Source: an uncultured Methylobacter sp.
Lineage (GTDB): Bacteria; Pseudomonadota; Gammaproteobacteria; Methylococcales; Methylomonadaceae
Assembly: GCA_903831545.1 (NCBI GenBank)
Contig: CAIKYI010000105.1
Span: forward strand, 1-6,738
Length of the DNA stretch: 6,738 nt
Direction of reading: 5' to 3'
Both the position numbers and the translations under genes were made by a program. The notes beneath the pieces were generated by a model that did no database searches, was not told the DNA's origin, and worked only from the letters and a program-made list of their open reading frames with translations. This document shows positions 1-6,615 of the stretch, one piece after another. The stretch's first letter is position 1, and every line of letters begins with the position of its first letter.

Positions 1-317
1 ATCAAACCGAATTGTTGGGTGATCATGGCGTTAATTTGTCATTGGAATTGCACACACCAAAACTGGTGCCTGGCGATTGGGAAAAAGTACAAAATCTCAG
101 GCTGTTAACCTTTGTCGATTGGGCCAACCTGTGGTCCATTAATCCGATTGCGCCAACTCCCGGATTTACAAAATTAGCCTCGGCAGGTATGGGCATGCGA
201 CTGCAAGTGCTTAAACACATTCTCGGCGAACTGGACTGGGCTTATCCCTTATATCAGCAAGGCACTGTCAATGTAGGTCAGCAACGCGTGGACTTTAGAG
301 TGGTTTATGAATTCTAG
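1..317 (+). CDS. Two-partner secretion outer-membrane transporter (TpsB/FhaC/ShlB family), C-terminal fragment
   Basis: The reading frame is open from the left edge (first full codon at position 3) to a TAG at 315-317, so only about the last 104 residues are visible. They look like the last strands of a TpsB 16-stranded barrel. There is a strand rich in alternating residues (VNLSLELHTPKL), then LRLLTFVDWANLW, then a glycine-rich strand with GMGMRLQ, then LDWAYPL, and a final strand ending FRVVYEF. The terminal Phe is the usual sorting signal of outer-membrane barrels recognised by the BAM machinery. Family members export large TpsA exoproteins (haemagglutinins, haemolysins) across the outer membrane using periplasmic POTRA domains, which would lie outside this window. 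The TTG at 12 should not be read as a start, since the family is about 500-600 residues long. The assignment rests on the C-terminal pattern only, so another Omp85-superfamily member is possible but less likely. Confidence 0.72.
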   Translation, partial: QTELLGDHGVNLSLELHTPKLVPGDWEKVQNLRLLTFVDWANLWSINPIAPTPGFTKLASAGMGMRLQVLKHILGELDWAYPLYQQGTVNVGQQRVDFRVVYEF

Positions 318-328
318 CCTGATATACC

Positions 329-381
329 GGAGTGCAACAGCTTCAGCTGTTGCCTGTAAACAGCTAAAGCTGTTTTACTCC
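329..381. repeat. Double-hairpin palindromic repeat (REP/MITE-like)
   Basis: Twelve bases after the TpsB stop lies a nested palindrome. The outer arms are GGAGT (329-333) and ACTCC (377-381). Inside are two near-identical hairpins, AACAGCT-tc-AGCTGTT (336-351) and AACAGCT-aa-AGCTGTT (359-374). The two 23-base halves (329-351 and 359-381) are also inverted copies of each other, matching at 20 of 23 positions around a 7-base centre. The RNA could therefore fold as one long hairpin or as a three-way junction. No T-tract follows, so it is not a classical intrinsic terminator. It may protect the 3' end of the TpsB message or be a non-autonomous mobile repeat; both are inferences. Confidence 0.75.
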
Positions 382-508
382 ACCTGCAGTATTCAGGATA
401 CGATGATTGAAGTTAAGCGGAGTGAAGAATCAAGTAAAAAATTGGATGAAATCTGTAGAACGTGACAGAATGCGATTACTATTTTACTGACATCAAGAAA
501 TTACAATC

Positions 509-1519
509 ATGAAAAAAATTATTCATTTCCCCGCTAGACAGCGTCGTAACAATGTAGTGATAGTTGGTTTTTGTTTGTTGTCGGGCTGTTCTTCTTTAAG
601 TGTTTATCAGGATGACAAAAGTGATATTTGTTATTCGGCAAGGAGCGAATTAAGACAATCGGAGCACTATTACGCGGAATCCATCGTTCAAGGTGTCGCC
701 GTTGGCGGTGTTGCAGGTGCTGGTTTGGGCGCTTTAACAGCGGCTATAAGCGGCGGTAATGTTGGTTCTGCTGCCCTGATCGGAGGGATTAGTGGCGCAG
801 TGGTTGGTGGCGTTGGCGGCTATTATCTGGCCAAGCAGAAAGATATCTCCGATGAACAGTCTTTGGCAGCCTCTGTACGCGGCGACATACTCGCTGAAAA
901 TGGAGAAATTGACAGAACGGCAGTTGCCTTTGCCCGGTTGCGTGATTGCCGTTTTGCGGCTTCCGAGCGGATAAAAGCAGAGTTTAAAGCAGGGCGGATC
1001 AGCAGAGATGTAGCGGTCAAACAATTGGATGATTTAAGGCGTCAGTTTGACGATGATATGAAAATGTCCCAGGAATTAGGTTTGAAGATGGGAGGCCGGT
1101 TGACGGAGTTCCAGGATGCGAACAATAAAATTTTAGAAAAAGATCCTAACGCCAGAGCCATTTTGAACGCAGAAAAGCTGAGTAAAACCCAAACAGTGAG
1201 TGCTACAGTTGTTGAATCAACCAAGCCCGAACCGGAAGTGTTAAAAAGCACTAAAAAGAAAACAAAAAAACAACTTAAAACGGATCAGCCCAGCGCACCC
1301 AAGGCAGCGGAAGTGATTGCCAAAACACCGGTTCCTGTTGCCAAAACCCCTGCAACTTCATCTGCCGTAGAAGTCGCCCATGTCACAGAGACGAATCAAA
1401 TCAAGCAAAAAGCTTTTGTTGACCAGATAGATAAAGCCAAAAGCCAGGCTAAGGCAGCTTTTTCACTGGAAGGTTCTGTAAGTCTTGCCGCTCCGGAAAA
1501 TCTGCTCTGTGGGCTTTAA
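509..1519 (+). CDS. Glycine-zipper lipoprotein with coiled-coil and Lys/Pro/Ala-rich tail
   Basis: This 336-residue protein starts with a basic n-region (MKK...RQRR) and a hydrophobic core ending in the lipobox L24-S25-G26-C27. It should therefore be processed by signal peptidase II and lipidated on C27. Residues 59-107 form a glycine-zipper segment with repeated GxxxG spacing (GVAVGGVAGAGLG, then GGISGAVVGGVGG), of the kind that inserts in or packs against membranes. Residues about 125-205 are charged and helical, with probable coiled-coil character. Residues about 210-285 are low-complexity and rich in Lys, Pro, Ala and Thr, like a periplasm-spanning linker. Serine at +2 of the mature protein is compatible with outer-membrane sorting. 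The ribosome binding site is weak (AAGAAA at 495-500). The 3' end overlaps the next gene, which suggests a two-gene operon with the caspase protein. The exact function is unknown; by family it is a structural envelope lipoprotein. No convincing promoter is visible in 382-508, where only weak sigma70-like matches occur. Confidence 0.88.
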   Translation: MKKIIHFPARQRRNNVVIVGFCLLSGCSSLSVYQDDKSDICYSARSELRQSEHYYAESIVQGVAVGGVAGAGLGALTAAISGGNVGSAALIGGISGAVVGGVGGYYLAKQKDISDEQSLAASVRGDILAENGEIDRTAVAFARLRDCRFAASERIKAEFKAGRISRDVAVKQLDDLRRQFDDDMKMSQELGLKMGGRLTEFQDANNKILEKDPNARAILNAEKLSKTQTVSATVVESTKPEPEVLKSTKKKTKKQLKTDQPSAPKAAEVIAKTPVPVAKTPATSSAVEVAHVTETNQIKQKAFVDQIDKAKSQAKAAFSLEGSVSLAAPENLLCGL

Positions 1520-4500
1520 GTTCCCGCTGGTAACCCTTGTTCTTGCCAGCCTTGTTTCGCTGGCAGGACTGGGTTTTTATCTTGAGCTATTTAAGGTCAG
1601 TGACTTTACCCAACTGATTTCCGATCAAAAATCCCTGGAAGTGGCCACTACGGCAGTTCCTGGACAAGCTTTGCTGGAAACAGTTGTTGCGCCGGTTGCA
1701 AGCCCTGACAATGATTCCCAAGTCCTTGATGCCCCGGATCAAACGCCGATTCCAAGACCGGAAACGGGTTTGCATACCTCAACCATTAATCAGTTGGCGA
1801 CGACCCGTGATGGCCGCTTACTGACTGTTTCCGATGATAAAACAGCTCGCCTGTGGCCTGTCAAAATAACCGATCAGCCACTGGTTTTACGCGTGCCTAT
1901 CGGTTTGCGCAATGAAGGAGCGCTGTATGCGGTTGCGGCTTCGCCGACTAAAAACAGCGCTGTGGTTGGCGGTTCAACCGGGATAGACTGGGACAAAGCC
2001 GGATCCGTTTACGGTTTTGACCTTGCCACCGGAAAAATGACAGGGCGTATTGCAGGTATACCAGGGACAATCCGGGTGTTGACTTATTCCCAGGATGGAC
2101 GCTATCTGGCGATTGGTTCCGGTTCCGGCTGGTTGCGGGTTATTGATATTGAAGGCAAAGCAATGGCAATGGATGGTGCTATTTGTGAGGATATGCTGGT
2201 CGCAGCCAAGTTTTTGCGCGATGGCCGTTTGGTAACGACGTGTCTGGACGGTTTTGTCAAACTGTATGATGCAAGTTTTAAAGTTCAGGCGGAGTATAAG
2301 TTTGTAGAGCAACAGCGTCCGTGGCGTTTTGCGGTTTCCCCACAGGAAGATCAAATTGCGGTAGGTTCTCTGGACACGGCCAAAATTAGCGTTTTAGCAC
2401 TGACCGATTTAAAGCCCGTCAAAGAACTAACAGGCGATAGCAAACAGCGCGGCAATTTGTCCGTGGTTGCGTGGGTCGGCGAGTCAATTTTCGGGGCTGG
2501 AACCTATGGCAACGAACAGGGTGGCAAATACATTCGTGCCTGGAATACCGTTACTCAACAAACACGAGAATGGCCTTTGGCCGAAGATACCATCACCGAC
2601 CTGACGCCTTTAACCGACGGTACCCTGGCTTATGCCAGCGCCGAGCCTTCGCTGGGCGTTATCGATCCGCTCAGTACTGTTGTCAGCTCGCGCAAACGTG
2701 CCATCGCCGATTTCAGGGACGCTTTTGAAGGCGTTTTCGCGGTATCGGAAGACGGAGCGACGGTGGATTTTGGCTTGCAACAAAAGGGCCGGATGCCGCT
2801 GCGCTTTGATCTTGCCAACCGAACCCTGGAGCATGATTTACCTGCACGGAGTGACATGCACAAGCCCGTTGTCCCGACAGCCTTAAGTAATTGGCGAAAT
2901 GCTTCGCATACCACCTTAAACTCGACGCCTGTTGCTTTGGATCAAAATGAACAAACCCGCTCGGCAGCAAGTCTGGCAGCCAATGACAGCACCCTGATCG
3001 GTGCCGATTTTTCCCTGCAATATTGGCAAGCGGGCAAGTTGCTTTGGCATGTTGCGGTTCCCGGCACTGCCTGGGCAGTCAATTTGAGTAAAAATGGCCG
3101 GTTTGCGCTGGCGGCTCTGGGCGATGGAACCCTTCGTTGGTATGACGCACGTAACGGGCAAGAGTTGCTGGCCTTGCTTGCCGACAAAAACGAACGATGG
3201 CTGGTCTGGACACCGGAAGGTTATTTTGACCATAGCGATAACGCTGCTAATTTGATGGGTTATCATGTCAATCAGGGCAAAAAAGATAATCCAAAATTCG
3301 TGCTTTCCGAGCAAATTCACGAGCGTTTTTACCGTCCTGATCTGATAGGTAAAACAATCTTACCAGCCGCAGCTACGCCGGCAACGGCCAATGCCGATGA
3401 CGCAAAAGCGGTTGTCGCCGAACATCATGCCCCCATCATAAGACTGGTCGCCTGGTGTACTCATGGTCAATGTAACGATGTGAGTTCACTGAATGATATT
3501 CCGCAAACCCGCAGTGTCGATGCTTCAGAGGTAACCTTACGCTTTGCCCTGAAGGATGTCGGGGGCGGCATCGGCAATGTGGTCATTCGTCGCAATAAGG
3601 CAACAGTTACAACACGGGCTTTGCGAAGCACGGAAACGACTAAAAACAGCGCAGCCGAGACTATCGTTGAAGAAAAGGTGCTGTTGGAACCGGGTGATAA
3701 TCTTGTTACCGTGACCGCATTCGACGCCGATCAAACCATTGATGCCGGCGAGGCAATACGCTTGCCGCTCCACTACGAAGCCGTAAACCGGGACGCGCCA
3801 ACCTTGTATATCGTCAGCGTAGGCATTGATAAGTATGCTGCGGCCGATAAACTTCAGAAACTTGATAATGCAGTGAATGACGCCAAAGGTATTATTGAAA
3901 TTCTGTTGAATAATGCCAAAGGTTTGTTCGCAACCGTTAAGCCGACGGCTTTGCTGGATGAGCAAGCGGGGCTTGCGAAAATAAAACAGGCGATAAGTCA
4001 GGTTGGCAAAGCCGCAAAACCAAATGATTTGGTGGTTTTATTTTTGGCTGGTCATGGTATTTCGCTGGATGGCCGCTATTATTTTTTGCCTTATGATGCC
4101 AAATTGGCGGGCAATAATATTAAGGAGCAAATCAAGGCGACAGCTCTGACGCAAAAGATGCTTTCCGAGTTACTTTCAGAACTGCCTACCTCTCGGGTAG
4201 CTGTTTTGATCGATTCGTGTAACTCGGGCGCTTTCGCGGTACTTGGCAGTGTGATGCAACAGCATTCATCCCAGGAACGAGCCTGGACTGGTTCACTGGC
4301 GCAAAACACGGGGCGGTTTGTCTTGGCCGGAACCAGCAATGACCAGGAGGCGCTTGATGGTATTAATGGTCATGGCGTTTTTACCGCCGTTTTGTTGGAT
4401 GGGCTTAATGGAAAAGCGGATCAGGAATTGGGCGGAAACCGCGATACACGGATAAATATCGCCGAATTGCTGGCCTATGCGCGTCAGCGAGTTCCCGAGG

Positions 4501-4592
4501 AAGCGCACAAAATTTCTCCAACGCATGACCAAAATGTAAGCGGTTTCTTTGCCGGATCTGAGTTTTTTGATCTTTCGATGACGGCACCCTGA
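1485..4592 (+). CDS. Membrane-anchored WD40-repeat caspase-family (peptidase C14) protein
   Basis: This is a predicted 1035-residue multidomain protein. An N-terminal hydrophobic helix (about 14-33) preceded by R4, K5 and K12 should act as an uncleaved anchor, N-in/C-out. Residues about 97-575 form degenerate WD40-like blades; the clearest are 100-125 (...DGRLLTVSDDKTARLW), 193-222 and 527-556. The segment 575-621 (WTPEGYFDHS...HERFYRPDL) is a linker typical of bacterial WD40-caspase proteins. A beta-rich domain follows (about 650-765). The caspase domain spans about 772-1030. It has YIVSVGIDKY, catalytic His857 in LAGHG (codon 4053-4055), DGRYYFLPYDA, catalytic Cys912 in DSCNSG (codon 4218-4220) and the distal GHGVFTAVLLDGL. 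Both dyad residues are present, so an active cysteine protease is expected; the cleavage specificity cannot be read. The start is uncertain: an in-frame TAA at 1479-1481 limits it to TTG 1485 (AAGG at 1470-1473) or GTG 1509 (GGA at 1495-1497). Either one overlaps the lipoprotein gene, implying translational coupling. Confidence 0.92.
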   Translation: MPLRKICSVGFKFPLVTLVLASLVSLAGLGFYLELFKVSDFTQLISDQKSLEVATTAVPGQALLETVVAPVASPDNDSQVLDAPDQTPIPRPETGLHTSTINQLATTRDGRLLTVSDDKTARLWPVKITDQPLVLRVPIGLRNEGALYAVAASPTKNSAVVGGSTGIDWDKAGSVYGFDLATGKMTGRIAGIPGTIRVLTYSQDGRYLAIGSGSGWLRVIDIEGKAMAMDGAICEDMLVAAKFLRDGRLVTTCLDGFVKLYDASFKVQAEYKFVEQQRPWRFAVSPQEDQIAVGSLDTAKISVLALTDLKPVKELTGDSKQRGNLSVVAWVGESIFGAGTYGNEQGGKYIRAWNTVTQQTREWPLAEDTITDLTPLTDGTLAYASAEPSLGVIDPLSTVVSSRKRAIADFRDAFEGVFAVSEDGATVDFGLQQKGRMPLRFDLANRTLEHDLPARSDMHKPVVPTALSNWRNASHTTLNSTPVALDQNEQTRSAASLAANDSTLIGADFSLQYWQAGKLLWHVAVPGTAWAVNLSKNGRFALAALGDGTLRWYDARNGQELLALLADKNERWLVWTPEGYFDHSDNAANLMGYHVNQGKKDNPKFVLSEQIHERFYRPDLIGKTILPAAATPATANADDAKAVVAEHHAPIIRLVAWCTHGQCNDVSSLNDIPQTRSVDASEVTLRFALKDVGGGIGNVVIRRNKATVTTRALRSTETTKNSAAETIVEEKVLLEPGDNLVTVTAFDADQTIDAGEAIRLPLHYEAVNRDAPTLYIVSVGIDKYAAADKLQKLDNAVNDAKGIIEILLNNAKGLFATVKPTALLDEQAGLAKIKQAISQVGKAAKPNDLVVLFLAGHGISLDGRYYFLPYDAKLAGNNIKEQIKATALTQKMLSELLSELPTSRVAVLIDSCNSGAFAVLGSVMQQHSSQERAWTGSLAQNTGRFVLAGTSNDQEALDGINGHGVFTAVLLDGLNGKADQELGGNRDTRINIAELLAYARQRVPEEAHKISPTHDQNVSGFFAGSEFFDLSMTAP

Positions 4593-4641
4593 TTAGTCAT
4601 GGGTATTTATACCATTACCAAGGTTTGCCTCTATGGCAACT

Positions 4642-4706
4642 GGATTCGTTATGCGCTCTTGCGAGTCTGGCCAACTCTCGCTTTGCTCTTCCTGCCGGGA
4701 TGACGA
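4642..4706 (+). repeat. Dispersed repeat, direct copy A
   Basis: The copy begins GGATTCGTTATGCGC and ends CCTGCCGGGATGACGA. Its 57-base core (4644-4700) matches copy B (4836-4892) at 48 of 57 positions by hand alignment, without gaps. The ends resemble the widespread proteobacterial repeats that run from CTGGATTC to GGGATGACG. The inner part, with GCGAG and CTCGC, can pair with itself. Confidence 0.7.
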
Positions 4707-4766
4707 ACTGTGTAGATATTAGTAGTAGAGTACTTGAATGTTTGTTGCTTACATGTATAGAAAAGC

Positions 4767-4797
4767 TCGTCATACCTGCCGGGAAGCGGGTATCCAG
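4767..4797 (-). repeat. Dispersed repeat, short inverted copy with hairpin
   Basis: Read on the minus strand this segment runs CTGGATACCCGCTTCCCGG and ends GGTATGACGA, so it has the same boundaries as copy A but lacks much of the middle. Copy A and this copy therefore face each other across 60 bases (4707-4766). The segment itself folds: ATACCTGC (4772-4779) pairs with GCGGGTAT (4786-4793) at 7 of 8 positions. The layout resembles the short dRS3-type palindromes of Neisseria, but this is a structural analogy only. Confidence 0.6.
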
Positions 4798-4835
4798 TGT
4801 CCAGGATGGTAAGCTTAAATCTGGTGTAAGCCTTA

Positions 4836-4893
4836 ATTCGTTATCCGCACTAGCGAGACCTGCCAACCCTCGCTTTGCTTTCCCTGCCGGGAT
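4836..4893 (+). repeat. Dispersed repeat, direct copy B
   Basis: This is the second direct copy, in the same orientation as copy A. It starts ATTCGTTATCCGC and ends CCTGCCGGGAT. Most differences from copy A are scattered single substitutions, which suggests two diverged members of one family rather than a recent tandem duplication. It lies just upstream of the promoter of the next gene. Confidence 0.68.
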
Positions 4894-4903
4894 TGAAGAG
4901 CAG

Positions 4904-4933
4904 TTTAGATGCCTAAGTCTTTAATGCTATAGT
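4904..4933 (+). promoter_or_regulatory. Probable sigma70 promoter with extended -10 for the membrane-protein gene
   Basis: The -10 element TATAGT (4928-4933) matches the consensus at 5 of 6 positions and is preceded by TGC, giving an extended -10 (TGnTATAGT). A weak -35, TTTAGA, lies at 4904-4909 with an 18-base spacer. Transcription would start near 4940, leaving a leader of about 20 bases that contains the AGGG ribosome binding site at 4951-4954. Confidence 0.45.
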
Positions 4934-4960
4934 CAGAAAATTTATAGGGTAGGGCATGTT

Positions 4961-5470
4961 ATGATCGGATTTATTATTTTTAGCCTGGTTCTGGCGATAT
5001 TGGTGCAGAACCACAATCAGTTTCTTCAGCTTGTTACAACGCCAGTTGGCCTGGGCATCGGTTTGACAATTATGGCGGTCAGTCTTGTGCTGGGTTATTT
5101 AAAAAAAGTTTCGACAGTTACCTGGCATGACCTTTTTGCAGGCAGTTGTCTGCTGGTCTGGTATAGCTATTGGCAGCCCCTGTTTAACGATGATGCGCCG
5201 ATGTTCTTTTTGTTACCCCTTTATTATGCGTTGCTGACTTCCATTGTGATGTTATCGTTGATTAACAAAAGCCAAAATTTTGATCAGGAATCCATCGAAC
5301 ATTTGCGTTATCTGGAAAAATACACCCGCCTCCCCATTGCGGTATTTGTTGCCTTTGTCTTGCTTGGTCTGCTGGTTGTCGATCATTACGCACTTTACCC
5401 CATAGCCATGACGCTTTTTATCGTTCGCCATACCATGCTCGCCTGTTTGGAGACTATCGACAAAGGCTAA
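4961..5470 (+). CDS. Small polytopic inner-membrane protein of unknown function
   Basis: I do not recognise a named family for this 169-residue protein. The ATG has a good ribosome binding site (AGGG, 6 bases upstream). Hydrophobic segments at about 1-15, 29-48, 57-72, 80-101 and 124-157 (long enough for two helices) suggest five or six membrane passes. The loop at 102-123 (NKSQNFDQESIEHLRYLEKY) is the main charged, soluble part. A short Lys-Lys patch (48-49) follows the second helix, probably on the cytoplasmic side. Aromatic and acidic residues cluster at 66-78 (VWYSYWQPLFNDD). There is no cysteine pair, metal motif or transporter signature to assign a role. It is separated from the caspase gene by the repeat-rich gap and has its own likely promoter, so it is probably not part of that operon. 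It converges with the yheT-like gene, with 7 bases between the stops. Confidence 0.8.
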   Translation: MIGFIIFSLVLAILVQNHNQFLQLVTTPVGLGIGLTIMAVSLVLGYLKKVSTVTWHDLFAGSCLLVWYSYWQPLFNDDAPMFFLLPLYYALLTSIVMLSLINKSQNFDQESIEHLRYLEKYTRLPIAVFVAFVLLGLLVVDHYALYPIAMTLFIVRHTMLACLETIDKG

Positions 5471-5477
5471 CGATTGT

Positions 5478-6482
5478 TCAGCTATTTTCCGGTTTGGTAT
5501 AAGCCGTTAAAAATTCCGGTATCCGTTGTTCCAGCCAATATACCGGTTTTAAAGGGTTTGAACCTGAGATAAAACCGACATGACCACCGTATTGGCTAAC
5601 TTCCAGATGTACCTTTGACGAGAGCTCATTTAGCTCGGGCAGAACTTCTGCGGTCATAAAGGGATCGTCAGCGGATTGAATGACTAAGGTAGGAACCGCG
5701 ATTTTTTTTAAATATTGCCTGGAACTTGAGCGCTGATAATAGTCGTGTACATCTTCAAATTGATGCAGTTTTGCAACCACCCGATCATCATATTGCCAAA
5801 ACGATTTGATGCCTGACAAGTCTCCCAAGGCTAGTATTTTTGCTATTTCTTCGGTTTTACCCAAACTTTCCAGGTGCTGAAGTTTAAGCTCCATATACTC
5901 TTTTAGCTCCTTTAGTAAATTAACCCGATAGAATTTCGAAAAACCCCTATCCAGTTTTGTTGCGCAAATACCCAGCAACAAAGGCACCGAAACAGCAACG
6001 GCGGCAACCAGATTTAATTCCTCACCTTTTTCGCCCAGCCATTTTAAAAGTACATTGCCGCCCAGGGAAAAACCCACCGCTGCCATCGGCGTTTCGGGTT
6101 CTCGCAGGCGTAAGGTTTGATAAAAAAAATCAATATCTTCGGTTTCACCCGAATGATAACAGCGCGCTGTATTATTGGATTGACCGCTGCAACCACGAAA
6201 ATTAAGCACGGCACTTCGATAACCCTGTTTCAGCAGGCAGCTTTGCAGACCTTTGATATAGCCCGATTGAGAGCTGCCGGTCAAGCCATGAATGAGCATA
6301 ACCAAAGGCTGGTCGCCGCTACCGCAATAATCGATGTCGATAAAATCATTGTCCGGCGTAACTAGCCTTTCGCGATGATACTCGGGCGGAGTTGGCGCTT
6401 TTCTGATCAAGGCAGGATAAATAGTCTGCAGATGATGATTACTTAACCACCAGGCGGGCTTGAAGTGAGTTTTGCTACGCAT
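5478..6482 (-). CDS. yheT: YheT-family alpha/beta-fold hydrolase
   Basis: The 334-residue length is normal for the YheT/ABHD1-3 family. Signature segments appear in order: FKPAWWLSNHHLQTIYPAL at 7-25; the oxyanion-side HGLTGSS at 65-71; LNFRGCSGQSNN at 93-104 followed by YHSGETED; the nucleophile elbow GFSLGG with Ser139, then NVLLKWLGE; ADDPF with the acid at Asp272 or Asp273; and GGHVGF with His301. The triad is therefore complete and an esterase or acyl-hydrolase activity is expected, although the physiological substrate of bacterial YheT is not established. No signal peptide is seen, so it should be cytoplasmic or peripherally membrane-associated. The ATG at 6480-6482 has no clear Shine-Dalgarno sequence, but the N-terminus aligns with the family start (the WWLxxxHLQT motif begins at residue 11). 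A strong-looking promoter lies just upstream. Its stop faces the membrane-protein gene. Confidence 0.93.
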   Translation of the reverse strand: MRSKTHFKPAWWLSNHHLQTIYPALIRKAPTPPEYHRERLVTPDNDFIDIDYCGSGDQPLVMLIHGLTGSSQSGYIKGLQSCLLKQGYRSAVLNFRGCSGQSNNTARCYHSGETEDIDFFYQTLRLREPETPMAAVGFSLGGNVLLKWLGEKGEELNLVAAVAVSVPLLLGICATKLDRGFSKFYRVNLLKELKEYMELKLQHLESLGKTEEIAKILALGDLSGIKSFWQYDDRVVAKLHQFEDVHDYYQRSSSRQYLKKIAVPTLVIQSADDPFMTAEVLPELNELSSKVHLEVSQYGGHVGFISGSNPLKPVYWLEQRIPEFLTAYTKPENS

Positions 6483-6514
6483 CAGTTATGGATCTGTTTG
6501 AAAAAGTAAATGTA

Positions 6515-6543
6515 TTAATATGCCATTAAATTTTTAATGTCAA
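6515..6543 (-). promoter_or_regulatory. Sigma70-type promoter of the yheT-like gene
   Basis: On the minus strand there is a perfect -35, TTGACA (6543-6538), then a 17-base spacer and the -10 TATTAA (6520-6515, 4 of 6 matches). The spacer and flanks are AT-rich. The predicted start is near 6508, giving a leader of only about 25 bases with no obvious Shine-Dalgarno sequence. Confidence 0.68.
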
Positions 6544-6615
6544 AGATATGGTGCGTCACGCCCAATAATTTTGATCTCAAGAATTTCTGTTTGAATATTA
6601 AAAAACAGTTTTGCA

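Larger units (their letters stand above)
4593..4960. other. Gene-free, repeat-rich intergenic region
   Basis: I see no credible gene in these 368 bases. They contain two direct copies and one inverted copy of a dispersed repeat (listed separately) and, at the right end, a likely promoter and ribosome binding site for the membrane protein at 4961. A 99-codon open frame at 4625-4924 only translates the repeats: it reads ANSRFALPAG in one copy and ANPRFAFPAG in the other. No clear intrinsic terminator follows the caspase gene. Confidence 0.7.

Noticed and set aside
12..317. Complete small gene starting at TTG 12
   Set aside because: The frame is open to the window edge and the residues match the C-terminal barrel of a much longer TpsB protein, so it is a truncated view rather than a small gene.
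442..482. Possible promoter for the lipoprotein gene (TTGGAT with CAGAAT, or TACTAT)
   Set aside because: The matches are weak at both hexamers and not better than expected by chance in AT-rich DNA; not called.
734..1024. Minus-strand frame opposite the glycine-zipper region
   Set aside because: It is an artefact of GC-rich glycine and alanine codons on the other strand, with no independent evidence of coding.
1974..3965. Long minus-strand open frames inside the caspase gene (for example 1974-2354, 2916-3320, 3537-3965)
   Set aside because: They lie opposite a strongly supported coding region with recognisable domains, and their translations show no domain or start signals; they are antisense shadows.
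4599..4615. Small inverted repeat just after the caspase stop, considered as a terminator
   Set aside because: The stem is only about six pairs with a bulge, AT-rich, and has no following T-tract.
4642..4893. Repeat cluster considered as a CRISPR array
   Set aside because: The copies are diverged, irregularly spaced and in mixed orientation, without short uniform repeats and spacers.
4625..4924. 99-codon open frame on the plus strand in the gap after the caspase gene
   Set aside because: It simply translates the two direct repeat copies, has no good ribosome binding site, and shows no protein-like composition outside the repeats.
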